Assembly: GCF_001426085.1 (NCBI RefSeq)
Contig: NZ_LMRR01000011.1
Coordinates: 1 to 64,000 of the forward strand
Direction of reading: 5' to 3'
Origin: Rhodococcus sp. Leaf278
Lineage (GTDB): Bacteria; Actinomycetota; Actinomycetes; Mycobacteriales; Mycobacteriaceae
Length of the DNA stretch: 64,000 bases
Shown: in pieces, positions 1 to 8,463 of the stretch
How positions within the stretch are numbered: the stretch's first letter is position 1
How the letters are laid out: each line of letters starts with the position of its first letter
Made by a program: the position numbers and the translations under genes
Notes under the pieces: model-generated
Database searches by the model: none
What the model was told of the DNA's origin: nothing
The model's input: the letters and a program-made list of their open reading frames with translations, nothing else

Positions 1-2
1 TC

Positions 3-278
3 GATGACATCGACCGCAAAGCAGTGTTCCTCTCCGAAGGACTCGGCCACGCCATCCTGTCGCTGGAAGACAACTCCACCGTCATGTACCTGTGCTCGTT
101 GGAATACACCCCGGCCTTGGACCGCGACATCAACCCCCTCGACCCCGCCCTGGGCATCGACTGGCCCACCACCGCCCGCGACGGCACACCCCTGACCTAC
201 GAGCTCTCCGACAAGGACAAAGCCGCCCCCACCCTCGCCGAAGCTCTCGAAGCCGGAAACCTGCCCATCTTCCGGTAA
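3..278 (+). CDS. rmlC: dTDP-4-dehydrorhamnose 3,5-epimerase, C-terminal part (5' end outside window)
   Basis: Reading frame 3 is open from the first base of the window and stops at TAA 276-278, so only the last 91 residues are present. The piece contains the family's conserved C-terminal stretch, including VMYLCSLEYTPALDRDINPLDP read in two parts (YLCSLEYTPALDR, then INPLDPALGIDWP). RmlC epimerises dTDP-4-keto-6-deoxyglucose on the way to dTDP-rhamnose, which supplies the rhamnose of the linker between peptidoglycan and arabinogalactan. That fits the cell-wall genes that follow. In M. tuberculosis rmlC lies elsewhere in the genome (recalled), so its position here beside the gtrA-like gene is a lineage difference. 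The active-site histidine and the start cannot be judged. Confidence 0.88.
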   Translation, partial: DDIDRKAVFLSEGLGHAILSLEDNSTVMYLCSLEYTPALDRDINPLDPALGIDWPTTARDGTPLTYELSDKDKAAPTLAEALEAGNLPIFR

Positions 279-306
279 CTCGTTGTGTGTGCGACTGGCG
301 ATCCGG

Positions 307-388
307 CGCAAACGCGAGCGCATTCGTCGAACGCGAGTGGAATCGCTGACAAACCTGCGCGCGTATGGCAATCGCGCTCGCGTTTGCG
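307..388. repeat. Inverted repeat with 15-bp arms in the rmlC/gtrA-like gap
   Basis: The arms 307-321 (CGCAAACGCGAGCGC) and 374-388 are perfect reverse complements, with 52 bp between them. They lie just before the shorter terminator hairpin of the same gap. Function is unknown; the element may be a dispersed GC-rich repeat or a second stem. Confidence 0.6.
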
Positions 389-410
389 GAACCGACCAGG
401 CCGGCACCCT

Positions 411-462
411 CCCCTCGTGCGCGTTTTGCGTAGGTCTGGCTACGCAAAACGCGCACGAGGGG
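411..462. terminator. Strong bidirectional hairpin between convergent rmlC and gtrA-like gene
   Basis: The 23-bp arms 411-433 and 440-462 are perfectly complementary around a 6-nt loop. The hairpin lies between the 3' ends of two converging genes and ends four bases before the gtrA-like stop codon, as expected for a shared factor-independent terminator. A clear U-tract is missing, which is common in high-GC actinobacteria. Confidence 0.85.
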
Positions 463-465
463 GAG

Positions 466-996
466 CTAGCGAATCTTGAAGATCACGAAGCGCTGAACGA
501 GGAAGTTGATGACCGTCGCCGTGCCCTGCGCGACGACGAAGGCCACGTTGGCGTACCAGAATCCGTCGGGAAGAGCCTGGTAGAGCCAGGTGTAGATGCC
601 GACCTGGACGGCGAAGGTGACGCCGTAGAGCGCGACGACGGCGAGGAACCGGGCACGTGACGGCGCTGCGTTGAACGTCCAGCGACGGTTGATCAGGTAC
701 GCGGTGGTGGTTCCGAGTACGAAGCCGATGGCCTTGGCCAGGGTCACCCCGACACCGAACACGAAATGCAGGATCAGGTTGACGCCCTGATCCACGATCG
801 CCGACAGCACACCCGTCGCCAAGAATCGCAGCACCTGCGTCTTGAGATCGAGGGCCGCGTCGGCGATGTTCTCGGTCAGCGGCAGCTCGACGGGCAGCGG
901 AACGTGATGCTGCAACTCTTCGTCCTCGGGCGACCAGTCGTCGCCCGTGGAGCCTTCTTCTGCGTAGCGGTCGGGGGTGGACACGAGGACTGACAC
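466..996 (-). CDS. GtrA-family small membrane protein (Rv3789-like)
   Basis: This GTG start gives 176 residues. It was preferred because the frame continues upstream only as low-quality sequence overlapping the dprE1 start; a GTG at 984 is an alternative. The first 55 residues are acidic and hydrophilic. About four hydrophobic segments follow, with GtrA hallmarks such as LRFLATGVLSAIVDQG, TTTAYLINRRWTF and VINFLVQRFVIF. The mycobacterial homologue is adjacent to dprE1 as well, and has been discussed both as a carrier of decaprenyl-phosphoarabinose across the membrane and as an anchor for AftA. The gene diverges from dprE1 with about 35 bp between starts. The N-terminal extension is longer than I recall for the M. 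tuberculosis protein. Confidence 0.85.
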   Translation of the reverse strand: MSVLVSTPDRYAEEGSTGDDWSPEDEELQHHVPLPVELPLTENIADAALDLKTQVLRFLATGVLSAIVDQGVNLILHFVFGVGVTLAKAIGFVLGTTTAYLINRRWTFNAAPSRARFLAVVALYGVTFAVQVGIYTWLYQALPDGFWYANVAFVVAQGTATVINFLVQRFVIFKIR

Positions 997-1031
997 TAGC
1001 CGCTGCCGCGGTGCGGGTACCCTCTTGAGCG

Positions 1032-2483
1032 ATGTCCACGACAGCCGACGACGCACTCTTCCCCCTGGAACCACAGGCCGGGAACACTGCGCCGCTACCC
1101 ACGCAGACCCGCACACTCACCGGTTGGGGCCGCACCGCGCCCTCCACCGGAGAAGTGCTCTCGACCTCCGACCCCGAGCTCATCTCCAGCGCGGTCAAGC
1201 AGGTCGCCGAGCAGAACGACTCCAAGCCGTCCTACCTACGACGCGGCGTCATCGCCCGCGGCCTCGGCCGCTCCTACGGTGACAACGCGCAGAACTCCGG
1301 CGGCCTCGTCATCGACATGAATGCCCTCAACGGCATTCACAGCATCGACGCGTCGACGCGCATCGTCGACGTCGACGGTGGGGTCAACCTCGATCAGCTG
1401 ATGCGCGCTGCGCTGCCGTTCGGCCTGTGGGTACCGGTGCTGCCGGGAACGCGACAGGTCACGATCGGCGGCGCGATCGGCACCGACATCCACGGCAAGA
1501 ACCATCACAGCGCGGGCAGCTTCGGCAACCACGTCCGCTCGATGGAACTGCTCACCGCGGATGGTCAGATCCGCCACCTGACACCGTCGGGCAAGAACGC
1601 CAAGCTGTTCTGGGCCACGGTCGGCGGCAACGGCCTGACCGGCATCATCCTGCGCGCGACCATCGAGATGACACCCACCGAGACGGCATACTTCATCGCC
1701 GACGGTGACGTCACCAGCACCCTCGACGAGACCATCGCGCTGCACAGTGACGGCAGCGAGAACAACTACGACTACTCGAGTGCCTGGTTCGACGCGGTTG
1801 CGCCGCCCCCCAAGCTCGGCCGCGCGGCGTTGTCACGTGGATCGTTGGCGCGTCTGGATCAGCTGCCCGAAAAGTTGCAGAAGGATCCGCTGCGCTTCAA
1901 CGCGAAGCCCCTGGTGACGTTTCCGGACATCTTCCCGAACGGTCTGGCGAACAAGTTCACGTTCTCCGCGGTCGGCGAAGCCTGGTATCGCAAGGCCGGC
2001 AACTATCGGAACAAGATCCAGAGTCTGACTGCGTTCTATCACCCCCTCGACATGTTCGGTGAGTGGAACCGTGCTTACGGCTCCAAGGGATTCCTGCAGT
2101 ACCAGTTCGTGGTGCCGCCCGAGGCCGTCGACGAGTTCAAGAAGATCATCGTCGACATACAGCGGTCCGGGCACTACTCGTTCCTCAACGTCTTCAAGCT
2201 GTTCGGTCCCGGAAACAAAGCACCACTGAGCTTTCCGATTCCTGGCTGGAACATCTGCGTCGACTTCCCGATCAAGCCGGGCCTGAACGAGTTCGTCCGC
2301 GAACTCGACAAGCGCGTGCTGGAGTTCGGTGGCCGTCTGTACACCGCGAAGGATTCGCGCACCGACGCCGAGACGTTTCATTCGATGTACCCGCGGATCG
2401 ACGAGTGGATCAAGGTCCGCCGATCTGTAGACCCCACAGGCGTTTTCGCCTCCGATATGGCTAGAAGGCTGGAACTGCTGTGA
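1032..2483 (+). CDS. dprE1: Decaprenylphosphoryl-beta-D-ribose 2'-oxidase DprE1
   Basis: This FAD-dependent oxidase of 483 residues oxidises decaprenylphosphoryl-ribose to the 2-keto intermediate, the first half of the epimerisation that makes the only arabinose donor of the wall. The N-terminal FAD domain shows [17 protein letters not shown] (about residues 75-93) and [20 protein letters not shown] (about 150-170). The C-terminal half has [13 protein letters not shown]. Its cysteine, C409 by my count, corresponds to C387 of the M. tuberculosis enzyme, the residue attacked by covalent nitrobenzothiazinone inhibitors. The ATG start lies 35 bp from the divergent gtrA-like start, and a TACCCT about ten bases upstream hints at a leaderless message. 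The stop overlaps dprE2 in GTGA, indicating coupled translation. Confidence 0.97.
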   Translation: MSTTADDALFPLEPQAGNTAPLPTQTRTLTGWGRTAPSTGEVLSTSDPELISSAVKQVAEQNDSKPSYLRRGVIARGLGRSYGDNAQNSGGLVIDMNALNGIHSIDASTRIVDVDGGVNLDQLMRAALPFGLWVPVLPGTRQVTIGGAIGTDIHGKNHHSAGSFGNHVRSMELLTADGQIRHLTPSGKNAKLFWATVGGNGLTGIILRATIEMTPTETAYFIADGDVTSTLDETIALHSDGSENNYDYSSAWFDAVAPPPKLGRAALSRGSLARLDQLPEKLQKDPLRFNAKPLVTFPDIFPNGLANKFTFSAVGEAWYRKAGNYRNKIQSLTAFYHPLDMFGEWNRAYGSKGFLQYQFVVPPEAVDEFKKIIVDIQRSGHYSFLNVFKLFGPGNKAPLSFPIPGWNICVDFPIKPGLNEFVRELDKRVLEFGGRLYTAKDSRTDAETFHSMYPRIDEWIKVRRSVDPTGVFASDMARRLELL

Positions 2484-3244
2484 CGATTGACGCCGTAGGT
2501 AACCCACAGACGATTCTGGTTCTGGGTGGCACCAGCGAGATCGGTCTCGCGATCACCGAGGAGTACCTGTCGAAGTCTCCGGCACGTGTCATCCTCGCTG
2601 CGCTGCCGAACGACCCGCTCCGTGACGGTGCCGTCGCACAGCTGACCGCCAAGGGCGCAAAGTCGGTCGACGTCATCGACTTCGATGCTCTCGATACCGC
2701 GTCACACCCGAAGGTGATCGACGCGGCCTGGGCCAAGGGTGACGTCGACGTCGCCATCGTTGCCTTCGCCGTCGACTTCGATGCCGAGCAGCTCTGGCAG
2801 GACCAGCGCAAGGCCGTCCTCGCCGCGAACATCAACTACACCGCTTCCGTCTCGGTCGGCGTGCTGCTCGGCGAGAAGATGAAGGCGCAGGCCTACGGCC
2901 GCATCATCGTCATGTCCTCGGTGGCCGGTGAGCGGGTTCGCCGCTCCAACTTCGTCTACGGCTCCACCAAGGCCGGACTCGACGGGTTCTACCTCGGGCT
3001 CGGAGAAGCGTTGCGCGAGTTCGGACCTCGCGTCACCGTCGTTCGTCCGGGCATGGTGCGCACCAAGTTCAGCGCGCACGTAAAGGAAGCCCCGATGACC
3101 GTCGACAAGGAGGTCATCGCCAAGCTCGCGGTCAACGCGTCGCGCAAGGGCACTCCGCTCATCTGGACTCCCGCACCGTGGCGTCTGGTGATGATGGTGC
3201 TGCGGCACGTTCCGCGCCCGATCTTCCGCAAGCTGCCCATCTAA
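2480..3244 (+). CDS. dprE2: Decaprenylphosphoryl-2-keto-beta-D-erythro-pentose reductase DprE2
   Basis: This short-chain dehydrogenase of 254 residues reduces the keto product of DprE1 with NAD(P)H to give decaprenyl-phosphoarabinose. The nucleotide-binding motif is [10 protein letters not shown] (about residues 13-22). The catalytic region is [24 protein letters not shown], quoted here as SSVAGERV and VYGSTKAG, which supplies the SDR Ser, Tyr and Lys. [11 protein letters not shown] follows, as expected after the active site. The GTG start overlaps the dprE1 stop by four bases, and only four bases separate the stop from aftA. dprE1-dprE2-aftA therefore look like one transcript. The order matches Rv3790-Rv3791-Rv3792. 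Confidence 0.96.
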   Translation: MTIDAVGNPQTILVLGGTSEIGLAITEEYLSKSPARVILAALPNDPLRDGAVAQLTAKGAKSVDVIDFDALDTASHPKVIDAAWAKGDVDVAIVAFAVDFDAEQLWQDQRKAVLAANINYTASVSVGVLLGEKMKAQAYGRIIVMSSVAGERVRRSNFVYGSTKAGLDGFYLGLGEALREFGPRVTVVRPGMVRTKFSAHVKEAPMTVDKEVIAKLAVNASRKGTPLIWTPAPWRLVMMVLRHVPRPIFRKLPI

Positions 3245-3248
3245 CTGC

Positions 3249-5204
3249 ATGACTGTCGGGGTTGCGCCGGCGCGCAGAACTGCGTCCGCCGTCGGAGAAA
3301 CAGTTGCCGGAATCCTCGTCGCAGTCGTCGTGGCTGCGGTCGGGTTGTACGCCTTCTCACTGGTTCAGTGGCCGGCGTTCAACTCGTCCAACGTCACTCG
3401 CGCTCTGACGACCCTGGGCCAGGTAGTAGCTGCGGCGCTGTTCGCCACGTCGATCTACCTGTACCGAATCCACAAGTGGCCGTGGATCGCTCGACTCTCG
3501 GCGTGGGTCGGTCTGTCCGGCTTCGTCACCGTCACCCTCGGCATGCCCTTGGCGGCAACCAAGCTGTACCTGTTCGGCATCTCGGTCGACCAGGAGTTCC
3601 GCACCGAATACCTGACACGGCTCACCGATTCGGCGTCGCTGCGCGACATGACGTACGCGGACATCCCACCGTTCTACCCGGCCGGATGGTTCTGGGTCGG
3701 CGGACGCGTCGGCAACATCCTGGGTATGGACGGCTGGGAAGTATTCAAGCCATACGCAATTGGGCTGCTAGCCGTCACATCGGTGGTGGCCTTCGTACTG
3801 TGGAAGGCCCTGATCCGCAGCGACTGGGCCGTCGCCGTCAGTGCTGTCACGACCGCTTTGGTGGTTGCCTACGCCTCCCCCGAGGCCTACAGCGCTGTCA
3901 TCGTGCTGCTGTTCGCCCCGGCATTGCTGCTGGCGTGGGGTGCGTTGCACCGGCCCACCGGGATGAATGTGGCATCCAGTAAGTCAGAGTGCAAGAAAGG
4001 GACATTGATCCCGAGTGGGGGGCGCGCCGGCGGGTGGGGTGCAGTGCTCGGCACCGGCCTCTTCCTCGGACTGGCCGCGACGTTCTACACCCTCTACCTC
4101 GGCCTGGCCGCGTTCACCGTCGTACTCATGGCGCTGTTCGCCGGCGTTCTGGCCTATCGCGAGCGCAAAGCCTGGCGCGCACTGATGCCCATCGCGGTCA
4201 AGGTCGCCGCAATCGCTGCCATCTCCGGCGTCATCGCTGCGACCGTGTGGCTGCCGTACCTGGTCGACTTCCTGCGCGGCGCGCCGTCGACATCGGGCAC
4301 GGCTCTGCACTACCTTCCCGAAGCCGGTGCAACGCTTCCCTTCCCGATGTTCGAGTTCTCCATGTCGGGTGCACTGTGCCTGATCGGCACGGTATGGCTG
4401 GCAGTGCGATTCTCCTCCTCGCGTCGAGCGCAGGCATTCGGCGTGGGCGTCGCCTCGATCTACCTGTGGACGCTGTTGTCCATGGCCGTCACGGCGGCGG
4501 GCACCACCCTGCTCTCGTTCCGCCTCGAAGCGGTGCTGATCGTATTGCTGGGCAGCGCAGGCGTTTTCGGATTTCTCGAAGGCAGTCACGCGATCTACCA
4601 GGCCATCAACGAGCCACCGAAGTTCCGGGTCGCGGCCGTCGTGGTGGCGACCGTCGGCGCAATGGCCTTCGCGCAGAACATTCCCCAGGTGCTGCAAACC
4701 GAGATCACCGTCGCGTACTCCGACACCGACGGTGACGGTAACCGCGCCGACATGCGTCCAGCGAGCGCGGTCTCGTACTACCGCGAGGTCGACGAGACCT
4801 TGACCGAGCAGACCCAACGCCCGCGCGACGAGACCGTCGTATTGACCGCAGACACGTCCTTCCTCAGCTACTACCCGTACTTCGGTTTCCAAGGGTTGAC
4901 CTCGCATTACGCCAACCCGCTGGCGCAGTTCGATCAGCGAGCCGCTGCCATCGAGCAGTGGACCGAGCTCGAGACACCGGATCAGTTGATCGATGCGTTG
5001 AACACCAGCCAGTGGCGCGCACCGGACGCCTTCTTGTTCCGACGCGGAGCCGACGGCTACACACTGCGATTGGCCGAGGACGTCTACCCCAACGACCCCA
5101 ATGTGCGCCGCTACACCGTCACCTTCCCCGAAGCACTGTTCGAGGATCCACGCTTCACCGTCACCGATATCGGGCCCTTCGCGCTGGTGGTGCGCACGGG
5201 GTAG
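3249..5204 (+). CDS. aftA: Galactan 5-O-arabinofuranosyltransferase AftA, carrying an in-frame palindromic insert
   Basis: This GT-C membrane enzyme of 651 residues transfers the first arabinofuranosyl unit from decaprenyl-phosphoarabinose onto galactan. The N-terminal half has multiple membrane spans. The first long outer loop contains ISVDQEFRTEYLTRL with the likely catalytic acid D114, then DIPPFYPAGWFWVGGR. The C-terminal 180 residues are soluble. At about residues 237-259 the protein has an odd hydrophilic piece (GMNVASSKSECKKGTLIPSG). It is encoded by a palindromic repeat (see the repeat entry) and lies between two hydrophobic segments that otherwise read on smoothly (LLLAWGALHRP, then GAVLGTGLFLGLAATFYTLY). 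The frame is intact on both sides, so the gene is expected to be functional. The emb genes, which follow aftA directly in mycobacteria, are here 5 kb away. Confidence 0.95.
   Translation: MTVGVAPARRTASAVGETVAGILVAVVVAAVGLYAFSLVQWPAFNSSNVTRALTTLGQVVAAALFATSIYLYRIHKWPWIARLSAWVGLSGFVTVTLGMPLAATKLYLFGISVDQEFRTEYLTRLTDSASLRDMTYADIPPFYPAGWFWVGGRVGNILGMDGWEVFKPYAIGLLAVTSVVAFVLWKALIRSDWAVAVSAVTTALVVAYASPEAYSAVIVLLFAPALLLAWGALHRPTGMNVASSKSECKKGTLIPSGGRAGGWGAVLGTGLFLGLAATFYTLYLGLAAFTVVLMALFAGVLAYRERKAWRALMPIAVKVAAIAAISGVIAATVWLPYLVDFLRGAPSTSGTALHYLPEAGATLPFPMFEFSMSGALCLIGTVWLAVRFSSSRRAQAFGVGVASIYLWTLLSMAVTAAGTTLLSFRLEAVLIVLLGSAGVFGFLEGSHAIYQAINEPPKFRVAAVVVATVGAMAFAQNIPQVLQTEITVAYSDTDGDGNRADMRPASAVSYYREVDETLTEQTQRPRDETVVLTADTSFLSYYPYFGFQGLTSHYANPLAQFDQRAAAIEQWTELETPDQLIDALNTSQWRAPDAFLFRRGADGYTLRLAEDVYPNDPNVRRYTVTFPEALFEDPRFTVTDIGPFALVVRTG
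3957..4023 (+). repeat. Palindromic repeat inserted in frame within aftA
   Basis: From 3960 the sequence reads GGGATGAATGT, and near 3992-4002 it reads ACATTGATCCC. These are inverted arms with one mismatch, followed by a run of Gs. Over 53 ungapped bases it matches about 40 bases of the intergenic element at 62080-62132, and both copies are followed by TGGGGGGC. The length inside the gene is compatible with keeping the frame, and no stop codon is introduced. This resembles the way Rickettsia palindromic elements sit inside coding genes, but I do not recognise this family by name. Confidence 0.8.
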
Positions 5205-5218
5205 TCGGCGGGGACTCG

Positions 5219-6055
5219 TCAGACGAATGCCGCCCTGTTTCGGGAAAGGAAGTCCCGCACGGTGCGAGGCTTCGAACCGGTCAGCACCTCGACGTCGTCG
5301 GTGATCCACGCCGCGTCGCCGTCGCCGATGAGTCGGAAGGCGTCGGCGTTCGACTGGGCTACCTGCTCGGGAAGACCCGCGGCCAACATCGACCGCAGGT
5401 GCGCGGCGGTGTCGACGCTGCGGTGAGTGACCGGTTGTCCCACGATGTCGGACAACGCGTCGGCGACATCGTCGTAGGTCAGGAGCGCCGGACCGGTGGG
5501 CCAATACGTGCGGCCGATGTGGGCGGCCGGGTTCCGAGCGATGACGGCGACGACGGCTGCGACATCGTGGGCGTCGATCATGCCGACCTCACCGTCGCCG
5601 GCGGACATGACGATCTCCCGATCTGCCCGTACCGACGGGGCGAACGCCACAATGTTCTGCATGTAGGCGTTGGCTCGCACCAGCGTCCAGGGCAGGCCGG
5701 ACTCGCGTAAGTGTGCCTCGATGACTGCCTGCCCGCGACGCCGGTCGACAGGTGAGTGCGGCGACGCCTTGCTGGAGATCTTGACCAGGTGGCCGACGCC
5801 GGCCGCGACGGCGGCGTCGATCACGGCCATCTCCTGCCGAGGCACTGCGGGGCTCACGAGGATGACGGTCGATGCGCCCTCGACGGCCTTCGCGACGGCA
5901 AGCGGGTCGTCGAGGTCACCGGTCATCATGTCCACGCCTTCGGTGGTGTGTGTCGGTGAGCGGCGCGCGAACCCGCGGACGGGTTTCCCAGCAGCAGCCA
6001 GAAGGCGGACAGCTTCGGTTCCTACGTTGCCCGTCGCCCCGGTGATCGTGATCAT
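5219..6055 (-). CDS. NmrA/SDR-type NAD(P)-binding reductase
   Basis: This atypical short-chain dehydrogenase of 278 residues begins MITITGATGNVGTEAVRLL, a GxxGxxG dinucleotide site at the very N-terminus. Further family signs are FARRSPTHT after beta-2, VEGASTVILVSPAVP, and LPWTLVRANAYMQN in the NmrA/QOR2 core. The substrate is unknown; relatives act as quinone reductases or redox sensors. The ATG at 6055 was chosen over the longer open frame because GAAGGGA precedes it by about nine bases and the nucleotide fold starts there. It diverges from a TetR gene with paired dyads between them, so TetR control is likely. It converges with aftA, leaving only 14 bp between stops. Confidence 0.85.
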   Translation of the reverse strand: MITITGATGNVGTEAVRLLAAAGKPVRGFARRSPTHTTEGVDMMTGDLDDPLAVAKAVEGASTVILVSPAVPRQEMAVIDAAVAAGVGHLVKISSKASPHSPVDRRRGQAVIEAHLRESGLPWTLVRANAYMQNIVAFAPSVRADREIVMSAGDGEVGMIDAHDVAAVVAVIARNPAAHIGRTYWPTGPALLTYDDVADALSDIVGQPVTHRSVDTAAHLRSMLAAGLPEQVAQSNADAFRLIGDGDAAWITDDVEVLTGSKPRTVRDFLSRNRAAFV

Positions 6056-6073
6056 GTCGACGTCCCTTCGTTT

Positions 6074-6124
6074 TTGGATTTCTCGATCCATTCTGCGCGC
6101 TAGAATTGGATCGTCAAATCCAAT
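6074..6124. promoter_or_regulatory. Two candidate TetR operators, TTGGAT-N6-ATCCAA type
   Basis: One dyad is ATTGGAT (6105-6111), six bases, ATCCAAT (6118-6124). A weaker copy is TGGAT (6075-6079), six bases, ATCCA (6086-6090). Both have the same arm sequence and spacing and lie in the 88-bp divergent promoter region between the NmrA-like gene and tetR. That is the expected arrangement for autoregulation by the TetR product. Confidence 0.7.
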
Positions 6125-6143
6125 CTGATCGGAGGGTCGCATC

Positions 6144-6749
6144 ATGACGGACGACGGAGTCTCGACGGCGAAGGGTCGAGCGACCCGCGACCGCATCGTG
6201 GGTTCCGCAGCCGAGATCATGCACCGCAAGGGTGTTGCCGGCACGGCGATGCCGGCGGTGCGTGCCGACGCCGGTGTGAGTTCGTCGCAGATCTATCACT
6301 ACTTCACCGACAAGGACGCGCTGACCAGGGCAGTGCTGGACCGTTGGGCGGAGCAGATCGTCGCCTCCCAGGTCGCGTCGCTCGCGTCGGTCACGGACTT
6401 CGCCGGATTGCGCGGGTGGCGCGACGACGTGGTCGCCGGCGCCGCGGGGGGATTCGGCTGCCCCTTGGGAGTACTGACCACAGAACTCGCCGGTGAGGAC
6501 TGGGCCCGCCGCGCCGGCGGTGAGGGCTTTCGACGCTGGCAACAGGCGATCGGTGCCGCACTCGACCGGTTGGTCGAATGCGGCGTACTTCGCGATGATG
6601 TCGATGTCGAATCATGGAGCGTGACAATGCTGTCCGCAGTCCAAGGAGGCCTGCTGTTGAGCCGGGTCACCGGCGACACGCAGGCCCTGGCAACTGCGCT
6701 GGACACGACGCTCGACGCTCTCGCGCGAGCTGGAAAGGTGGACCGATGA
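6144..6749 (+). CDS. TetR/AcrR-family transcriptional regulator
   Basis: This protein of 201 residues has an N-terminal helix-turn-helix (about residues 13-58: TRDRIVGSAAEIMHRKG, VRADAGVSSSQIYHYFTDKD) and a ligand-binding C-terminal domain with GCPLGVLTTELAG, typical of the YxaF/LmrA-like subgroup that controls oxidoreductases. The ATG is preceded by GGAGG at 6131-6135. It most likely represses itself and the divergent NmrA-like reductase through the dyads between them. The stop overlaps the next gene in ATGA, so the NIPSNAP-family gene is probably in the same operon. The inducer is unknown. Confidence 0.88.
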   Translation: MTDDGVSTAKGRATRDRIVGSAAEIMHRKGVAGTAMPAVRADAGVSSSQIYHYFTDKDALTRAVLDRWAEQIVASQVASLASVTDFAGLRGWRDDVVAGAAGGFGCPLGVLTTELAGEDWARRAGGEGFRRWQQAIGAALDRLVECGVLRDDVDVESWSVTMLSAVQGGLLLSRVTGDTQALATALDTTLDALARAGKVDR

Positions 6750-7423
6750 GCACCGAGTACGACAAGGCCCCCGACATCACCGGCGACGACGTGTCGCCGA
6801 GTGATCAGGCTCGTCGGTACGAGCTGGCGACGTTGTCGTTCCGGCTGCCTGACACCGAGCAAGCGATTGCCGGAATCAGGCCGTGGGTCGAGTCGGCAGA
6901 CGCAGCCGGAACTCTGATGGGCGCGTGGCGCAGCGAGCACGGAGTGCTGGGCCGAGCGCATGTTCTACGCGCGTTCGTCGACTCCGCGGAAGTGGCCGTG
7001 GAACGAGACCGGGCCCGCCGAAGTGGGCGAGCTTTCGGTGCCGGGCCGCATCTGACGGACCTGTCGATGACCACCTACGCGCCGTTCCCGTTCATGCCCG
7101 CTATCCGGCCCGGCCACTACGGCACGGTCTACGAGACCCGCGACTACCACCTGATACCCGGCGGCCTACCGCCGTCGATCGACGGGTGGCGTCAGGTGTT
7201 GCCCGGCCGCCACGAGATCGATCCCATCGCCGTGGTCATGTACGCGATGGACGGCCCCGATCGAATCATCCAGATATGGCCGTTCGATTCCATGGACGAG
7301 CGGCTCGCCATCCGTGCCGGACTCGTCGCCGACGGCATGTGGCCGCCGCCGGGCGGCCCGGAGCACATCAAAGAGGCGACGTCGGAACTGTGGATACCGC
7401 TCGACTTCTCGCCGCTGAACTGA
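6746..7423 (+). CDS. NIPSNAP-family protein (two ferredoxin-like repeats)
   Basis: The 225-residue product starts at the ATG overlapping the tetR stop; the longer frame upstream is just the tetR shadow. It has two similar halves. The first contains YELATLSFRLPDTEQAIAGI and MGAWRSEHGVLGRAHVLRAF. The second contains GTVYETRDYHLIPGGLP and RIIQIWPFDSMDERLAIR. These are the signatures of tandem NIPSNAP dimeric alpha/beta barrels, here with AAGTLMGAW and VYETRDYHL as the repeated elements. The biochemical role of bacterial NIPSNAP proteins is not settled. Coupling to tetR and closeness to an NmrA reductase suggest a small-molecule or redox response. It converges with the dehydrogenase gene at 7438. 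Confidence 0.75.
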   Translation: MSTEYDKAPDITGDDVSPSDQARRYELATLSFRLPDTEQAIAGIRPWVESADAAGTLMGAWRSEHGVLGRAHVLRAFVDSAEVAVERDRARRSGRAFGAGPHLTDLSMTTYAPFPFMPAIRPGHYGTVYETRDYHLIPGGLPPSIDGWRQVLPGRHEIDPIAVVMYAMDGPDRIIQIWPFDSMDERLAIRAGLVADGMWPPPGGPEHIKEATSELWIPLDFSPLN

Positions 7424-7437
7424 CCCAGCGGTTGCCG

Positions 7438-8463
7438 CTACACAGCAGTAGCGCGCGGTGCCACGAGGACGGGCTTCGCGTGAGGTCCGAGCAGCACCTC
7501 GGGGGCATCTGCCCAGGCATGGGTGGTGGAGACCTGCTCAGGATGGATGCGGTCGCCTTCCAACAGCCCGAGTACCGCCTCGAGGTGGGGCGTGACGCTG
7601 ACGAAGCCCGTCGACAGCGTCATGTCGCGTTGATACATGTCCCACAGCGGTAGTGAGGCGTTACCGAAAATCATGGCCACGTTCGACAGATGTCCGCCCG
7701 GAGCCACACACCGGATGGCCTCGGCGAGCAGTTTCGGATGCGGTGATGCACCGATGACCACCGGAAACCTACTGTGATGGCGGGCCGCATCGATGGTGGG
7801 GAAGACCTGCGCGCCGAGCGATCGAGCGTGTTCGCGTCGCTGCTCGTCGGCGTCGACGAGTGTCACGCTGCCCGCGCCCAGCGCAATGGCGTGCTGCACA
7901 GCGAACGAGCCGAGGCTGGACAGGCTGTTGACGACGAGAACCGACGTACCGGGCCGGGTGGACAGTCCGCGCCACACGGCCACGTAGGCGTCGGTGAGGT
8001 TGTCTCCACAGCTCGCCGCCCGAACCGGATCGACTCCCGGGGGTAGCTTCGTGAGCATCCCATCGGCGAACGGCACCCGCACGAGCTCGGAGAACAGTCC
8101 GCCGAACGTGCCTGCGATCGGTGCCCCGTAACCGGACAGTCCAGGATAGGCGGTGCAGGCTGCGCTCAGCCCCAACCGGCAGTTGCCACAGGTACCGCAG
8201 TTGATGTGCCAGGGCACGACGCACACGTCACCCGGTGCGATGGTGCGGACGCCCGAACCCACGGAGATCACCTCGGCGACGCACTCGTGGCCGATCGGGT
8301 AGTCGGTGCCGAAATCGACTACACCGCCGACGATCGCGCGATCGAGATCGCAGGTGGTCGAGGCAAGAGGATGGACGATGGCCTCCGCGGGGCCATCGAC
8401 GGTCGGATCGGGCTGCTCGGTCCACCGAAGAGTGTTCTTGCCGATGAAGTGCAACGATTCCAT
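7438..8463 (-). CDS. Zinc-binding medium-chain alcohol dehydrogenase family protein
   Basis: The 341-residue enzyme is of the MDR superfamily. The catalytic-zinc region has TTCDLDRAIVGG and PIGHECVAEV. The structural-zinc cluster is CGTCGNCRLGLSAAC, followed by GLSGYGAPIAGTFGGLFSE. The cofactor domain shows VLVVNSLSSLGSFAVQHAIALG, in which the usual GxGxxG is changed to NSLSSLG, and LVDADEQRREHARSLGA, whose acid favours NAD. The substrate is unknown. The ATG at 8463 starts the domain; about 60 further upstream codons are open but look non-coding. It is transcribed toward the tetR-NIPSNAP pair and away from the GT-C gene, and shows no link to wall synthesis. Confidence 0.82.
   Translation of the reverse strand: MESLHFIGKNTLRWTEQPDPTVDGPAEAIVHPLASTTCDLDRAIVGGVVDFGTDYPIGHECVAEVISVGSGVRTIAPGDVCVVPWHINCGTCGNCRLGLSAACTAYPGLSGYGAPIAGTFGGLFSELVRVPFADGMLTKLPPGVDPVRAASCGDNLTDAYVAVWRGLSTRPGTSVLVVNSLSSLGSFAVQHAIALGAGSVTLVDADEQRREHARSLGAQVFPTIDAARHHSRFPVVIGASPHPKLLAEAIRCVAPGGHLSNVAMIFGNASLPLWDMYQRDMTLSTGFVSVTPHLEAVLGLLEGDRIHPEQVSTTHAWADAPEVLLGPHAKPVLVAPRATAV

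Noticed and set aside
3957..4023. Frameshift or pseudogene in aftA caused by the insert
   Set aside because: The frame continues without stops through the element and both sides read as one GT-C protein of normal end structure.
3984..5504. 506-codon open frame on the minus strand opposite aftA
   Set aside because: Arg/Gly/Gln-rich translation without domains, typical of an antisense shadow of a high-GC gene; aftA on the other strand has clear family motifs.
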